Made by a program: the position numbers and the translations under genes. This document shows, in pieces, positions 7,830 through 14,702 of a DNA stretch of 35,988 nucleotides. Positions within the stretch are counted from its first letter, which is position 1. Each line of letters starts with the position of its first letter. Source of the DNA: Thermoplasmata archaeon (GTDB lineage: Archaea > Thermoplasmatota > Thermoplasmata > Lutacidiplasmatales > UBA184); the NCBI GenBank assembly GCA_030040775.1, contig JASHTB010000021.1:1-35988 (forward strand), given 5' to 3'. The notes below the pieces were generated by a model. The model was not told the origin of the DNA. It did no database searches and saw only the letters and a list, made by a program, of their open reading frames with translations.

Positions 7830-8585
7830 TTACGGCGGGCTCGTCTCTTCGGACGAGGTCGGCGCGTCTCCGGCGGCCAGGGTCGCCTCGAACGCGTCCA
7901 AGCTCGTCAGTCGGCCAGCCTGGACCTTCGGCCACGCGTCGTAGCGGTCGAGGAGGAGGGCCGCGAGGCCCGCCCGCGCGGCGGCCCGGACGTCGCTCCA
8001 GAAGAGGTCCCCGACGAAGGCGGTGCGCTCGAGAGGAGCGCCCAACTTCTCCGCGGCCGCTCGGAACGCGGCGCGGTCCGGAACCGACGGTCCGGGAGGG
8101 TCGCCGGTGCCGACGAGCGACGACTCCGGGATCCCACTGCGGTGAAGGAACCATCGAGCCGACTCGGCGGGTAGCGGGGTCGCGATACCCCAGCGAGTCC
8201 CGCCGGACCCGAGCCGTTCGATAAGACGCATCGCGTCCGCGTATCGCTCGACTTCGCCGGCGGGGCGGAGCATGCGTCGCACCACCGCGTCGCTCTCTTG
8301 GGGTGGGAGGGGATGGCCGGCGATCGCCACCAGGTTCTCGGCGAGATGCTCGCGCAGCGCGTCGAGGTCGGCGGGCGGTAGTTTCCCCGTGAGCCCCTGC
8401 CAGCGCCGTCGGTCCCAGGCCCTGAGCGACCGCCGCAGCGCGGCATGGACCCGTCGTTCCCCGAGAACGGGGCCCTGCGGGTGCCAGGCCCACTGCCACA
8501 TCGCGGTCGAGTGCAACGGCACGAGGACGTCGTCGAGGTCGAAGAGGACCGCGTCTACCTCGCGAGAGCCGAACCGAAGCGTCAC
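7830..8585 (-). CDS. HAD-superfamily phosphatase (subfamily IA-like)
   Basis: A 251-residue HAD hydrolase. Motif I is LFDLDDVLV with nucleophile Asp16 and acid/base Asp18; a long helical cap follows (about 25-110); motif II is around WGIATPLP; motif III is a Lys in AAEKLGAP; motif IV is FVGDLFWSDVRAA with the metal-binding acid. It should hydrolyse a small phosphorylated substrate, but the sequence does not say which. The start is GTG at 8585, 11 bp after the stop of the coiled-coil gene, so the two form an operon. Confidence 0.87.
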   Translation of the reverse strand: MTLRFGSREVDAVLFDLDDVLVPLHSTAMWQWAWHPQGPVLGERRVHAALRRSLRAWDRRRWQGLTGKLPPADLDALREHLAENLVAIAGHPLPPQESDAVVRRMLRPAGEVERYADAMRLIERLGSGGTRWGIATPLPAESARWFLHRSGIPESSLVGTGDPPGPSVPDRAAFRAAAEKLGAPLERTAFVGDLFWSDVRAAARAGLAALLLDRYDAWPKVQAGRLTSLDAFEATLAAGDAPTSSEETSPP

Positions 8586-8596
8586 GGGTCTCGGGG

Positions 8597-9460
8597 TCAG
8601 CCGCGCCCGCTCTTCTGGAGCTCGAGGAGGTCCTCGGTCGAGACCTTCTCACCCTTCTTGAGGCGGGCGAGGACGTCCTCCTCGCGCGGGGCCTCGGCCT
8701 CGCCCCAGGCCGCGGGCGCGCGGGCACCGCGGGTCGCGTAGAGAAGCTTCTCGATGTCACGCACCTCCTCGATCGCGGCGATGTGGGCGCGATGGGCCTC
8801 GTCCGCCTGGCCCTTGACCTCGAGGAGCTTCGCCTGGACCTCGTCCGCCTTACGACGGAGCTCGTCGACCGACTCGTAGAGCGCTACCATCGCCTCGTGC
8901 TCGCGCTGCGCTTCCTCAGCAAACTGGCCGACGGCGGCGTGGTGCTTCTCGGCCTCCTCCCGTGCCTCGGCGAACGCCTTCATCGTCTCCTCGACCACGG
9001 GGTCCTGTCGCAGCTGGTCGTCCTGCTCGCGGATGGCGGCCTCGAGCCGCTTCAGCTCTTCGATCAGGCGCTTTTCTTGCTCGCCGGTGAGGGCGGTGGT
9101 CATGTGGCGGAACTCGAGCTCCTTGAGCTCCTTGCGAAGCCTCCAGACCGGGACGGCCCCGGGACGCGGAGTCCGGGCTCGCCGTAGTTCCTGGACCTTG
9201 TCCCCGAGCTCCTGGAGCTTCGAGTTCCACTCCTCTCTCAGGTGCTTCTCCTCGCGAACCTGCGCATTCAGCGTGTCCCGGAGTCGGCGATGTTCCTGCG
9301 CCTCGGCGCTTTTGTCGTGGAGCTCGTCCAGGATCCGCGCCCGCTCCTCTGCGGTCCCCCGGGCTTCTGCGTTCAACCGGTCTCGACGCGCCCGAGACTC
9401 GTCGGCCCGGGCGTTCGACTCCGCCCGCTTCCGTTCAAGGTCCTCGGTCGCGTCGCTCAA
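8597..9460 (-). CDS. archaeal coiled-coil protein (COG1340-like)
   Basis: A 287-residue, almost wholly helical coiled-coil protein with high Glu, Arg, Lys and Ala and repeated heptads (RRLRDTLNAQVREEK, LRKELKELEFRHM, LRRKADEVQAKLLEVK). It matches the conserved archaeal family of cytosolic coiled-coil proteins grouped as COG1340, whose function is unknown. The last 45 residues leave the coiled coil and are Ala/Pro/Glu-rich before a short helix (KVSTEDLLELQKSG). The start is TTG at 9460, the only candidate preserving the N-terminal helix. The HAD phosphatase follows 11 bp downstream. Confidence 0.8.
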   Translation of the reverse strand: MSDATEDLERKRAESNARADESRARRDRLNAEARGTAEERARILDELHDKSAEAQEHRRLRDTLNAQVREEKHLREEWNSKLQELGDKVQELRRARTPRPGAVPVWRLRKELKELEFRHMTTALTGEQEKRLIEELKRLEAAIREQDDQLRQDPVVEETMKAFAEAREEAEKHHAAVGQFAEEAQREHEAMVALYESVDELRRKADEVQAKLLEVKGQADEAHRAHIAAIEEVRDIEKLLYATRGARAPAAWGEAEAPREEDVLARLKKGEKVSTEDLLELQKSGRG

Positions 9461-9520
9461 GACGGCCTCGTCGCACGGCGGAATTTCTCTCCACCGCGGG
9501 GCTGTTCACGAGACGGGCCC

Positions 9521-9530
9521 GATATAAAGG
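9521..9530 (-). promoter_or_regulatory. TATA-like element, probable promoter of the coiled-coil/HAD operon
   Basis: On the minus strand this reads CCTTTATATC, about 61 nt before the TTG at 9460. The plus-strand reading (GATATAAAGG) is also TATA-like, so it could fire into 9540-10043 instead. Confidence 0.5.
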
Positions 9531-10043
9531 CTTCCGCCGCGCGAGTCGTCTCTTACGCCGAGGAAGGGGACCGTCGCCGCCGGCGATCTTCTCGAGCGGC
9601 GAAAGCCGGTCGCGAAGGAAGGAAGCGCTTCGAAGCCGAGAGAGTCGCTCCGCGCCCCCTCGAGCCTCCGGCCTCCCCGAAGACCCGACTTACGAGCGTC
9701 TTTCGAGAGTCCGGGTTCTCCGTGCAGCGGGCACCACTCGAGTTCTGCGTCTCGCAGGAGTCACGAGAGCCGTGGCGACGGACCTCGGTCTTCGCCGACC
9801 GCAGCCGCTGGCCGCGCTCGCGCGCAGGCCTCGTCCCTGAGGACGAGCGAGCGGTCCGGCCCAAGCTCGAGGGGTGGAGAAGGACGCACTTCCCCCACGA
9901 CCGGTCGGTCTCGCGTTGGCACGTCCTCTCGCTCGAACCGAATAAGAGAGAGGAGGACGCTCCCGCTTCACGGCCTCCATCCGGGCGACCTCGCAGGGGA
10001 CTCGGTTTCGTCTGCCACGTCACACTAATATGGCGAACGCTCG
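9531..10043. other. long gap without a convincing protein gene, several hairpins
   Basis: The longest unexplained stretch in the window. Open frames exist on both strands but their translations are Arg/Ser/Pro-rich and unlike any protein I recognise, as expected of GC-rich non-coding DNA. Stems visible: GACCG/CGGTC (9569-9573 with 9607-9611) enclosing CGCCGC/GCGGCG (9575-9580 with 9596-9601); ACCCG-ACT with AGT-C-CGGGT (9683-9690 with 9708-9716); CGGTC/GACCG (9786-9790 with 9797-9801); CTCGTCC/GGACGAG with a CTGA loop (9830-9847); CGTCCTC/GAGGACG (9922-9928 with 9953-9959). A structured RNA is possible, but such stems also arise by chance at this GC content. I could not match it to RNase P RNA or SRP RNA motifs. 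Confidence 0.45.
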
Positions 10044-11504
10044 ATGAATCGCGGCGTGGAAGAGGTCGGCCGCATCTTCGGCGACGTGGGGCTGGGCCAG
10101 TTCCACGTCAGTCTTTCCCGCCCGGTTGAGCGGGGGGACTACCTCGCGGTCGACGACGAGATGCACGGTCGGGTCCTCTGCCAGCTGGACGACCTCAAGC
10201 GAAAGAGCGACTTCGACCTCGAACGCGCGGGAGCCCTCGGGCCGACCGATACCGCCGCCATCCACGAGAGCCTGCTCGGCCTCGCGAGGATCGTCGGTTA
10301 CCGGGACGAGCAGGGTCTCGTCAAGTGTCCCACGATTCCGTTCCGACCGGGCTCCCACGTCTTCCGGGCGGAGGAGCCGCTGATCGCGGACGTCCTCGGC
10401 CTCAAACACCGGGCCAACAGCGGGGCGTACGTCGGCCTTCTGCGAAACCACAACTTGCGGGTCGAGCTCGACATCAACCAGCTCGTCCAACGCCACGTGA
10501 GCGTGCTCGCGAAGACCGGGGGCGGGAAGAGCTACCTGCTGGGGGTCCTGATCGAAGAGCTGCTGCGACACAGGGTCACGTGCGTCATCATCGACCCGCA
10601 CGGAGAGTACGGGTCGCTGCGGTTCCCCGCCGAGAAGAACGGGGGCCACGCCCGCTTCGGCGTCGAGTCGCAAGGGTTCGCCCGGCAGGTCCAGGAGTAC
10701 TCCCCGGACCCCTCGCTCAACCCGACCGCGAAGCCGCTGACCTTTTCGCTCCGACATCTCGACCCGCGCGACCTGCTCGTGTTCATGGGCCTCACCAGCG
10801 TCAAGACGTTTCTCGCTCCGCTGAAACAACTGGTCGAGCGCGTGGGAGCGTCGAGCCCGGAGTACACCGTCCATGACCTCGTCCGCGCCGCGGAGGGAGG
10901 CGAAGGGGCGATCGCGGAGACGCTGCACGAGCGGCTCGAATACGTCGAGCAGACGAAGCTCCTAGGGCCGGTCGGCACGAGCCTGAGCGAGCTCGTCAAG
11001 AAGGGCGACGCGACGCTGATCAACCTCCGAGGGGTCGCCCCGGACGTCCAGGAACTCGTCGTCGCTCGGATCGCCTCCACGCTCTTCGATGCTCGCAAGA
11101 AGGACAAGATCCCGCCGCTCTTCCTCGTGGTCGAGGAAGCTCACAACTTCGCCCCGCAGCAGGGGTCGGCCGCGTGCTCCCGGGTGATGAAGGCGATCGC
11201 GAGCGAGGGCCGCAAGTTCGGTCTCGGGCTCTGCTGCGTGACGCAACGCGCGGCCCGGATCGATAAAAGCGTCCTCTCCCAGTGCAACACGCAGCTGATC
11301 CTCCAGGTCACGAACCCGCTCGACCTGAAGGCGATCGCCCAGTCGATCGAGGGGCTCACCGCGGGGATGACCGAGATGATCCAGTCGCTCCCGGTCGGGA
11401 CCGCCCTCATCACCGGCGGCGGATACCACACCCCGCTCTTCTGCGAGGTCCGCCCCCGGGCGACCCGGCACGGCGGAGAGAGCGTCCAGATCGTCGCGGC
11501 CTGA
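10044..11504 (+). CDS. herA: HerA-like bipolar DNA-translocating ATPase
   Basis: A 486-residue hexameric HerA/FtsK-superfamily ATPase. An N-terminal HAS-barrel (about 1-110, VGRIFGDVGLGQFHVSL) precedes the motor. Walker A is AKTGGGKS at 156-163, with IIDPHGEYG following; Walker B is LFLVVEEAHNF near 359-369; the C-terminal part has VTQRAARID and the sensor-like QLILQVTNP. HerA normally works with nuclease NurA and Mre11-Rad50 to make 3' overhangs for recombination, but none of these is adjacent. Starting at the ATG at 10044 keeps the whole HAS-barrel. No good Shine-Dalgarno or correctly spaced TATA is seen; CTAATATG at 10025-10032 is too close. Confidence 0.9.
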   Translation: MNRGVEEVGRIFGDVGLGQFHVSLSRPVERGDYLAVDDEMHGRVLCQLDDLKRKSDFDLERAGALGPTDTAAIHESLLGLARIVGYRDEQGLVKCPTIPFRPGSHVFRAEEPLIADVLGLKHRANSGAYVGLLRNHNLRVELDINQLVQRHVSVLAKTGGGKSYLLGVLIEELLRHRVTCVIIDPHGEYGSLRFPAEKNGGHARFGVESQGFARQVQEYSPDPSLNPTAKPLTFSLRHLDPRDLLVFMGLTSVKTFLAPLKQLVERVGASSPEYTVHDLVRAAEGGEGAIAETLHERLEYVEQTKLLGPVGTSLSELVKKGDATLINLRGVAPDVQELVVARIASTLFDARKKDKIPPLFLVVEEAHNFAPQQGSAACSRVMKAIASEGRKFGLGLCCVTQRAARIDKSVLSQCNTQLILQVTNPLDLKAIAQSIEGLTAGMTEMIQSLPVGTALITGGGYHTPLFCEVRPRATRHGGESVQIVAA

Positions 11505-11519
11505 CCGGACCGAAACGGC

Positions 11520-13073
11520 TCAGCTGCGAGCGGAGTCGATGAGATACCGGGTCACGAGCCGCACGCCGAAGCCGACCGCCCCGAGGTTCTGGTACGGCGG
11601 CTGGTACTTCCGCGTCTCCTTCGTCGTGTAGGCCGGCCCGGCGATGTCGAGGTGAGCCCAGGGGGTCGACCCGACGAACGTCTCGAGGAACGCGGCGGCG
11701 GTAAGCATGCCGGCGACCGTGATCTCGATCGAGTTCCGGACGTCCGCGACCTCGCTCTTGACGAGCTCCCGGTGGTAGTCCGAGAGCGGCATCCGCCAGA
11801 GCGGCTCGCCGGTGGCGGCGGAGGCCGCGAGCAGCCCCTGGGCGAGCGCGTTGTCGGTGGTGACGAGGCCGGCGGTGTCGTCCCCGAGCGCGACGACCTC
11901 GGCCCCCGTGAGCGTGGCGAGGTCGATCACCTCGTCCGGTCGGTAATGCGCGACCGCGTAGCCGAGCCCGTCCGCGAGGACGACCCGGCCTTCCGCGTCC
12001 GTGTTCAGCACTTCGATCGTCTTGCCGTTGTACGTGCGCACCACGTCGCCCGGCCGGTACGCGGTTCCGCTCGGGAGGTTCTCGGCACAGCAGAGGACCC
12101 CGACGACCCTCGGGGGGACCTTGAGGGTCGCCGCGGCCCGGAGGATTCCGAGGACGGCGACCGCCCCGGATTTGTCGAACTTCATGTTCGACATGGCGAG
12201 CCCCGGTTTCAAGGAGATCCCGCCGGAATCGAACGTGATCCCCTTCCCGACGATCGCGACCGTCCGGCCCCGCTTCGAGCCGCCGGGGTACTCGAGGACG
12301 ATGAGGCGGGGAGGATGGACGGAGCCCATTCCTACCGCGAGGATCCCGCCGCAGCGCATCTCGGCGAGCTTCTTCTCGTCGAACACGGTTACCTTGAGGC
12401 CGAACTCCTTTCCCAGAGCCCGCGCCTCCTCGGCGAGCCGCTCGGGGGTGGCGGTGTCCGCCGGAAGGTTCGCGACCTCCCGGGTCCAGACGACCGTCTC
12501 GGCGAGGTCGTACTCCTCCGCCACCGCCTTCTTCACGCCCGCCTCCTCGCGGGCGAGCTCCTCCCCGAGCGCGATCGTGACCTCCTCGACCCCGCCCTCG
12601 GTCTTCGTCTGGTACTTGGAGAACTCATAGGCTCCGAGGACGGCCCCGTCGGTCAGGGCTCGGGCCGCGGCCTCCGCGCTGACTCCGTCCCCCACGAACG
12701 AAGACAGGCGGAAGGCGAGCGTGCGGGCTCCCCGCCCCTTGAGACCCTTCACGACGCTCGCGGCGGCGCGGCGAACCGACTCGGCCTGGAACTGCTCGCG
12801 GGGCCCGAGACCGACGAGGACCAGCCGGCCCCGGCCGTCGGGTCGGTGCACGACGGTGAGTTCGGCCCCGACGTGGGGGTTCGCCGGATCCGCCTTCCTT
12901 CCGCGAACCTCCCTCCTCTCCCACGCGGCGCGGACGAGCCCTTTCGTCGCCCGGTCCTCCGCCTCGAGCGAGTGGGGAAACCCCTCACTCTTCTCGGAGC
13001 GCTCGAAGACCGCGCTCGCGCTCGCGTCGGCGAGAGCCGTGAGGCCGTCGCGGCGGTCGACTAGGACCTTCAT
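11520..13073 (-). CDS. pepA: leucyl aminopeptidase, M17 family (PepA)
   Basis: A 517-residue cytosolic M17 aminopeptidase, a hexameric two-metal enzyme releasing N-terminal residues from peptides. The N-terminal macro-like domain covers about 1-165. The catalytic domain carries the metal and active-site motifs VGKGITFDSGGISLKP, MKFDKSGA and the hallmark NTDAEGRVVLADGL, plus LTGAEVVALG further on. It starts with ATG at 13073, 15 bp after the sepF stop, so it is probably the last gene of the DUF424-nmd3-sepF-pepA unit. It likely finishes degradation of peptides from the proteasome. M17 enzymes are less common in archaea than in bacteria, so transfer at some point is possible. Confidence 0.95.
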   Translation of the reverse strand: MKVLVDRRDGLTALADASASAVFERSEKSEGFPHSLEAEDRATKGLVRAAWERREVRGRKADPANPHVGAELTVVHRPDGRGRLVLVGLGPREQFQAESVRRAAASVVKGLKGRGARTLAFRLSSFVGDGVSAEAAARALTDGAVLGAYEFSKYQTKTEGGVEEVTIALGEELAREEAGVKKAVAEEYDLAETVVWTREVANLPADTATPERLAEEARALGKEFGLKVTVFDEKKLAEMRCGGILAVGMGSVHPPRLIVLEYPGGSKRGRTVAIVGKGITFDSGGISLKPGLAMSNMKFDKSGAVAVLGILRAAATLKVPPRVVGVLCCAENLPSGTAYRPGDVVRTYNGKTIEVLNTDAEGRVVLADGLGYAVAHYRPDEVIDLATLTGAEVVALGDDTAGLVTTDNALAQGLLAASAATGEPLWRMPLSDYHRELVKSEVADVRNSIEITVAGMLTAAAFLETFVGSTPWAHLDIAGPAYTTKETRKYQPPYQNLGAVGFGVRLVTRYLIDSARS

Positions 13074-13088
13074 GCGGCCTGCGGCCGC

Positions 13089-13469
13089 CTAGAACGACGG
13101 ACGGATCTTCTGCCGGTCAATGCGGACGCCCGCGGGGGTGATCGCGAGCAGGTTCTTGGCGATTCCCGCGACGTCCCCTCCGGTGTCCTTCGCGATGTTC
13201 TTCAAGTCGATGCTCATCCGCTTGACGGCGACCTGGTCGTTCGCGATCGACGTGTAGTCGAGCAGGACGATGTCGCCCTGGTAGGCGAGCTTCGAGACCT
13301 GGTGGAGGTCCTCGAACCGAATGATCTCGGCGAGCCGGACGGTCCCGTGCTGGCCGGCGAGAGCCCCGGCCTCGTCCTCGAACTGCATCGAACCCAGGTC
13401 GAGGAACGACCCTTCTTCCAACGTGTCGGACCCGTGGTGTCGCCGGAGAAGCCCGCTTTTCTTCATCAT
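13089..13469 (-). CDS. sepF: archaeal SepF, membrane anchor of FtsZ
   Basis: A 126-residue archaeal SepF. The short basic/hydrophobic start MMKKSGLLRR could serve as a membrane-targeting helix; a linker leads to the SepF core from about residue 20 (FLDLGSMQF, TVRLAEIIRFEDLHQVSKL, YQGDIVLLDYTSI, MSIDLKNIAKDTGGDVAGI, LLAITPAGVRI). SepF binds the FtsZ C-terminal tail and tethers the Z ring in archaea lacking FtsA. A double ATG (13469, 13466) leaves the start uncertain by one residue; an open frame continues upstream but crosses the TATA-like element at 13513-13518. The gene lies between nmd3 and pepA. FtsZ is not in this window. Confidence 0.87.
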   Translation of the reverse strand: MMKKSGLLRRHHGSDTLEEGSFLDLGSMQFEDEAGALAGQHGTVRLAEIIRFEDLHQVSKLAYQGDIVLLDYTSIANDQVAVKRMSIDLKNIAKDTGGDVAGIAKNLLAITPAGVRIDRQKIRPSF

Positions 13470-13512
13470 GAGAAACGCCCCGCTCTCGAAGGCCTCGACG
13501 CAAGGTTCGATT

Positions 13513-13518
13513 CTTAAG
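13513..13518 (-). promoter_or_regulatory. TATA-like element in front of sepF
   Basis: CTTAAG (flanked as ACTTAAGAA on the minus strand) is about 46 nt before the sepF ATG and just after the nmd3 stop, suggesting sepF-pepA may also be transcribed from its own promoter. Confidence 0.4.
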
Positions 13519-13519
13519 T

Positions 13520-14305
13520 CTATTGCTCCATTTCCGCGGGCGCCGCCGTCGAGGGGGAACTCGCTCGAGCATCGACGGTCCGCGGAAACCTCAGGCAAAA
13601 CGTTACCCGGTAGACCTCGCGGCCGTTCTTGCGCCCCGCGAGGCTGGACGACTCCGTCAGCGACGCCCCGATCCGTTCCTTCGCGAGCTTCGCGAGCGAG
13701 CGGGCCGGCAGGGTCTCCGTGAAGTAACAGTCCCACCCTTCGGGCCGCTCTTCGGTCCACGACAGCGCCTTTCGGGAGTCCGGTCGCGCCTCCCGCAGGA
13801 GCTCCTTCCAGACCTCTTCGAGGCGGGCCCGGCGCTCGGCCGCACGCTCCGACCGGTCGTCGGCGCCCCCCCGTAGCTGGAGGATGGCCGTGTAGTACCG
13901 GCCGCTCTTCCGACTGCAGTCGGGGCAGCTCTTCGAGACGAGGCGGACGGTGAGCGGGACCTCGACGTCCCGAGGAATTCCACGGAAGACCAGATGCGCT
14001 TGGCCCCGCAGCTCCCTTAGGTTCGGCGTCGCCGCCGTCTCCTCCCAGCGTATCCGACGAAGACCCACCTCGGGGTGAAACTCCAGGAACGGGAGAAGGT
14101 CCTCCGAGGTGAGGACCGTGCTCGACCCCGACCGCTCCCAGTGGGAACGGACCTCCCGGGCTCCGCAGTGAGGGCAGATCGTGACCGACCCCTGTCGTCG
14201 GGCCCAGACGAGGCGCGTCCGGTCGGCGGCGCACGGAGCGCAGACCCCGTCGATGAGGGGCCGACCCGTAGCCCCGCAGACGACGCAGAACTCCTCCTCG
14301 ACCAT
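13520..14305 (-). CDS. nmd3: NMD3-family 60S/50S ribosome-associated protein
   Basis: A 261-residue archaeal NMD3 homologue. Four CX2C pairs are visible: C7/C10, C22/C25, C44/C47 (ICPHCGAREV) and a later CPDCSRKSGRYYTAILQLR pair, the last being the family's most recognisable element. In eukaryotes NMD3 is the large-subunit export adaptor; archaeal versions lack the export signal and are thought to act in late 50S maturation or subunit control. The C-terminal half (alpha/beta, RSLAKLAKERIGASL) fits the L-domain region of the family. It starts with ATG at 14305, 19 bp after the DUF424 gene, and sepF follows. Confidence 0.86.
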   Translation of the reverse strand: MVEEEFCVVCGATGRPLIDGVCAPCAADRTRLVWARRQGSVTICPHCGAREVRSHWERSGSSTVLTSEDLLPFLEFHPEVGLRRIRWEETAATPNLRELRGQAHLVFRGIPRDVEVPLTVRLVSKSCPDCSRKSGRYYTAILQLRGGADDRSERAAERRARLEEVWKELLREARPDSRKALSWTEERPEGWDCYFTETLPARSLAKLAKERIGASLTESSSLAGRKNGREVYRVTFCLRFPRTVDARASSPSTAAPAEMEQ

Positions 14306-14324
14306 CGCGGCGACGCCCCTCGGG

Positions 14325-14642
14325 TCAACCGACCAGCGCGAAGATCTCGGCGTGCGGCACGCCGCCCAGGCTCCCTGAACTGCCCGGGGCGATGAACCCG
14401 CCCTCCTCGGCGAGGCGGAGGACCCGTTCCCCGAGGAGGTTCGCGATCGTCGCCCGCTCGAGCGCCCAGAGGAGCTCCTCGCGGGACACCCGCCGCTCGC
14501 CGTAGAAGTGGGCGGAGACCTTCACCGTGCGGCCGGCACTGCCCACCGGGAGGTCCCGGCCGAGGAGCTCGGCATCGCACGCGGCGACGACGAACTCCGC
14601 GCGGACCCGATGCACGCGCATGACGAACCCGTCCTCAGACAT
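14325..14642 (-). CDS. DUF424-family protein
   Basis: A 105-residue small archaeal protein. The segment VVAACDAELLGRDL followed by VKVSAHFYGERRVSREELLWALERATIANLLGERVLRLAEEGGFI matches DUF424, a family restricted to archaea and often found beside translation genes. No function is established. The ATG at 14642 is preferred because a TATA-like element (14679-14684) precedes it by about 39 nt; a second ATG (MRVHRV) eight codons in is the alternative. The gene appears to head an operon with nmd3 (19 bp gap). Confidence 0.75.
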   Translation of the reverse strand: MSEDGFVMRVHRVRAEFVVAACDAELLGRDLPVGSAGRTVKVSAHFYGERRVSREELLWALERATIANLLGERVLRLAEEGGFIAPGSSGSLGGVPHAEIFALVG

Positions 14643-14678
14643 CGACCGCGTCCCGTGGGCTAGAGGGACGCACGAAAG

Positions 14679-14684
14679 ATAAAG
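14679..14684 (-). promoter_or_regulatory. TATA-like element of the DUF424-nmd3 operon
   Basis: On the minus strand TTCTTTATCT, centred about 39 nt before the ATG at 14642, within the 60-bp gap after mcm. Confidence 0.5.
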
Positions 14685-14702
14685 AACTCCGGCCGGCCTC
14701 GT

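Noticed and set aside
9553-10023. 156-residue minus-strand open frame in the gap before herA
   Set aside because: Composition is Arg/Ser-rich without hydrophobic core or recognisable motif, and there is no suitable promoter or ribosome-binding site.
9531-10043. Gap as RNase P RNA or SRP RNA
   Set aside because: I could not find the conserved RNase P blocks or the SRP helix 8 motif; partial look-alikes such as GAGGAAGGGG are not enough.
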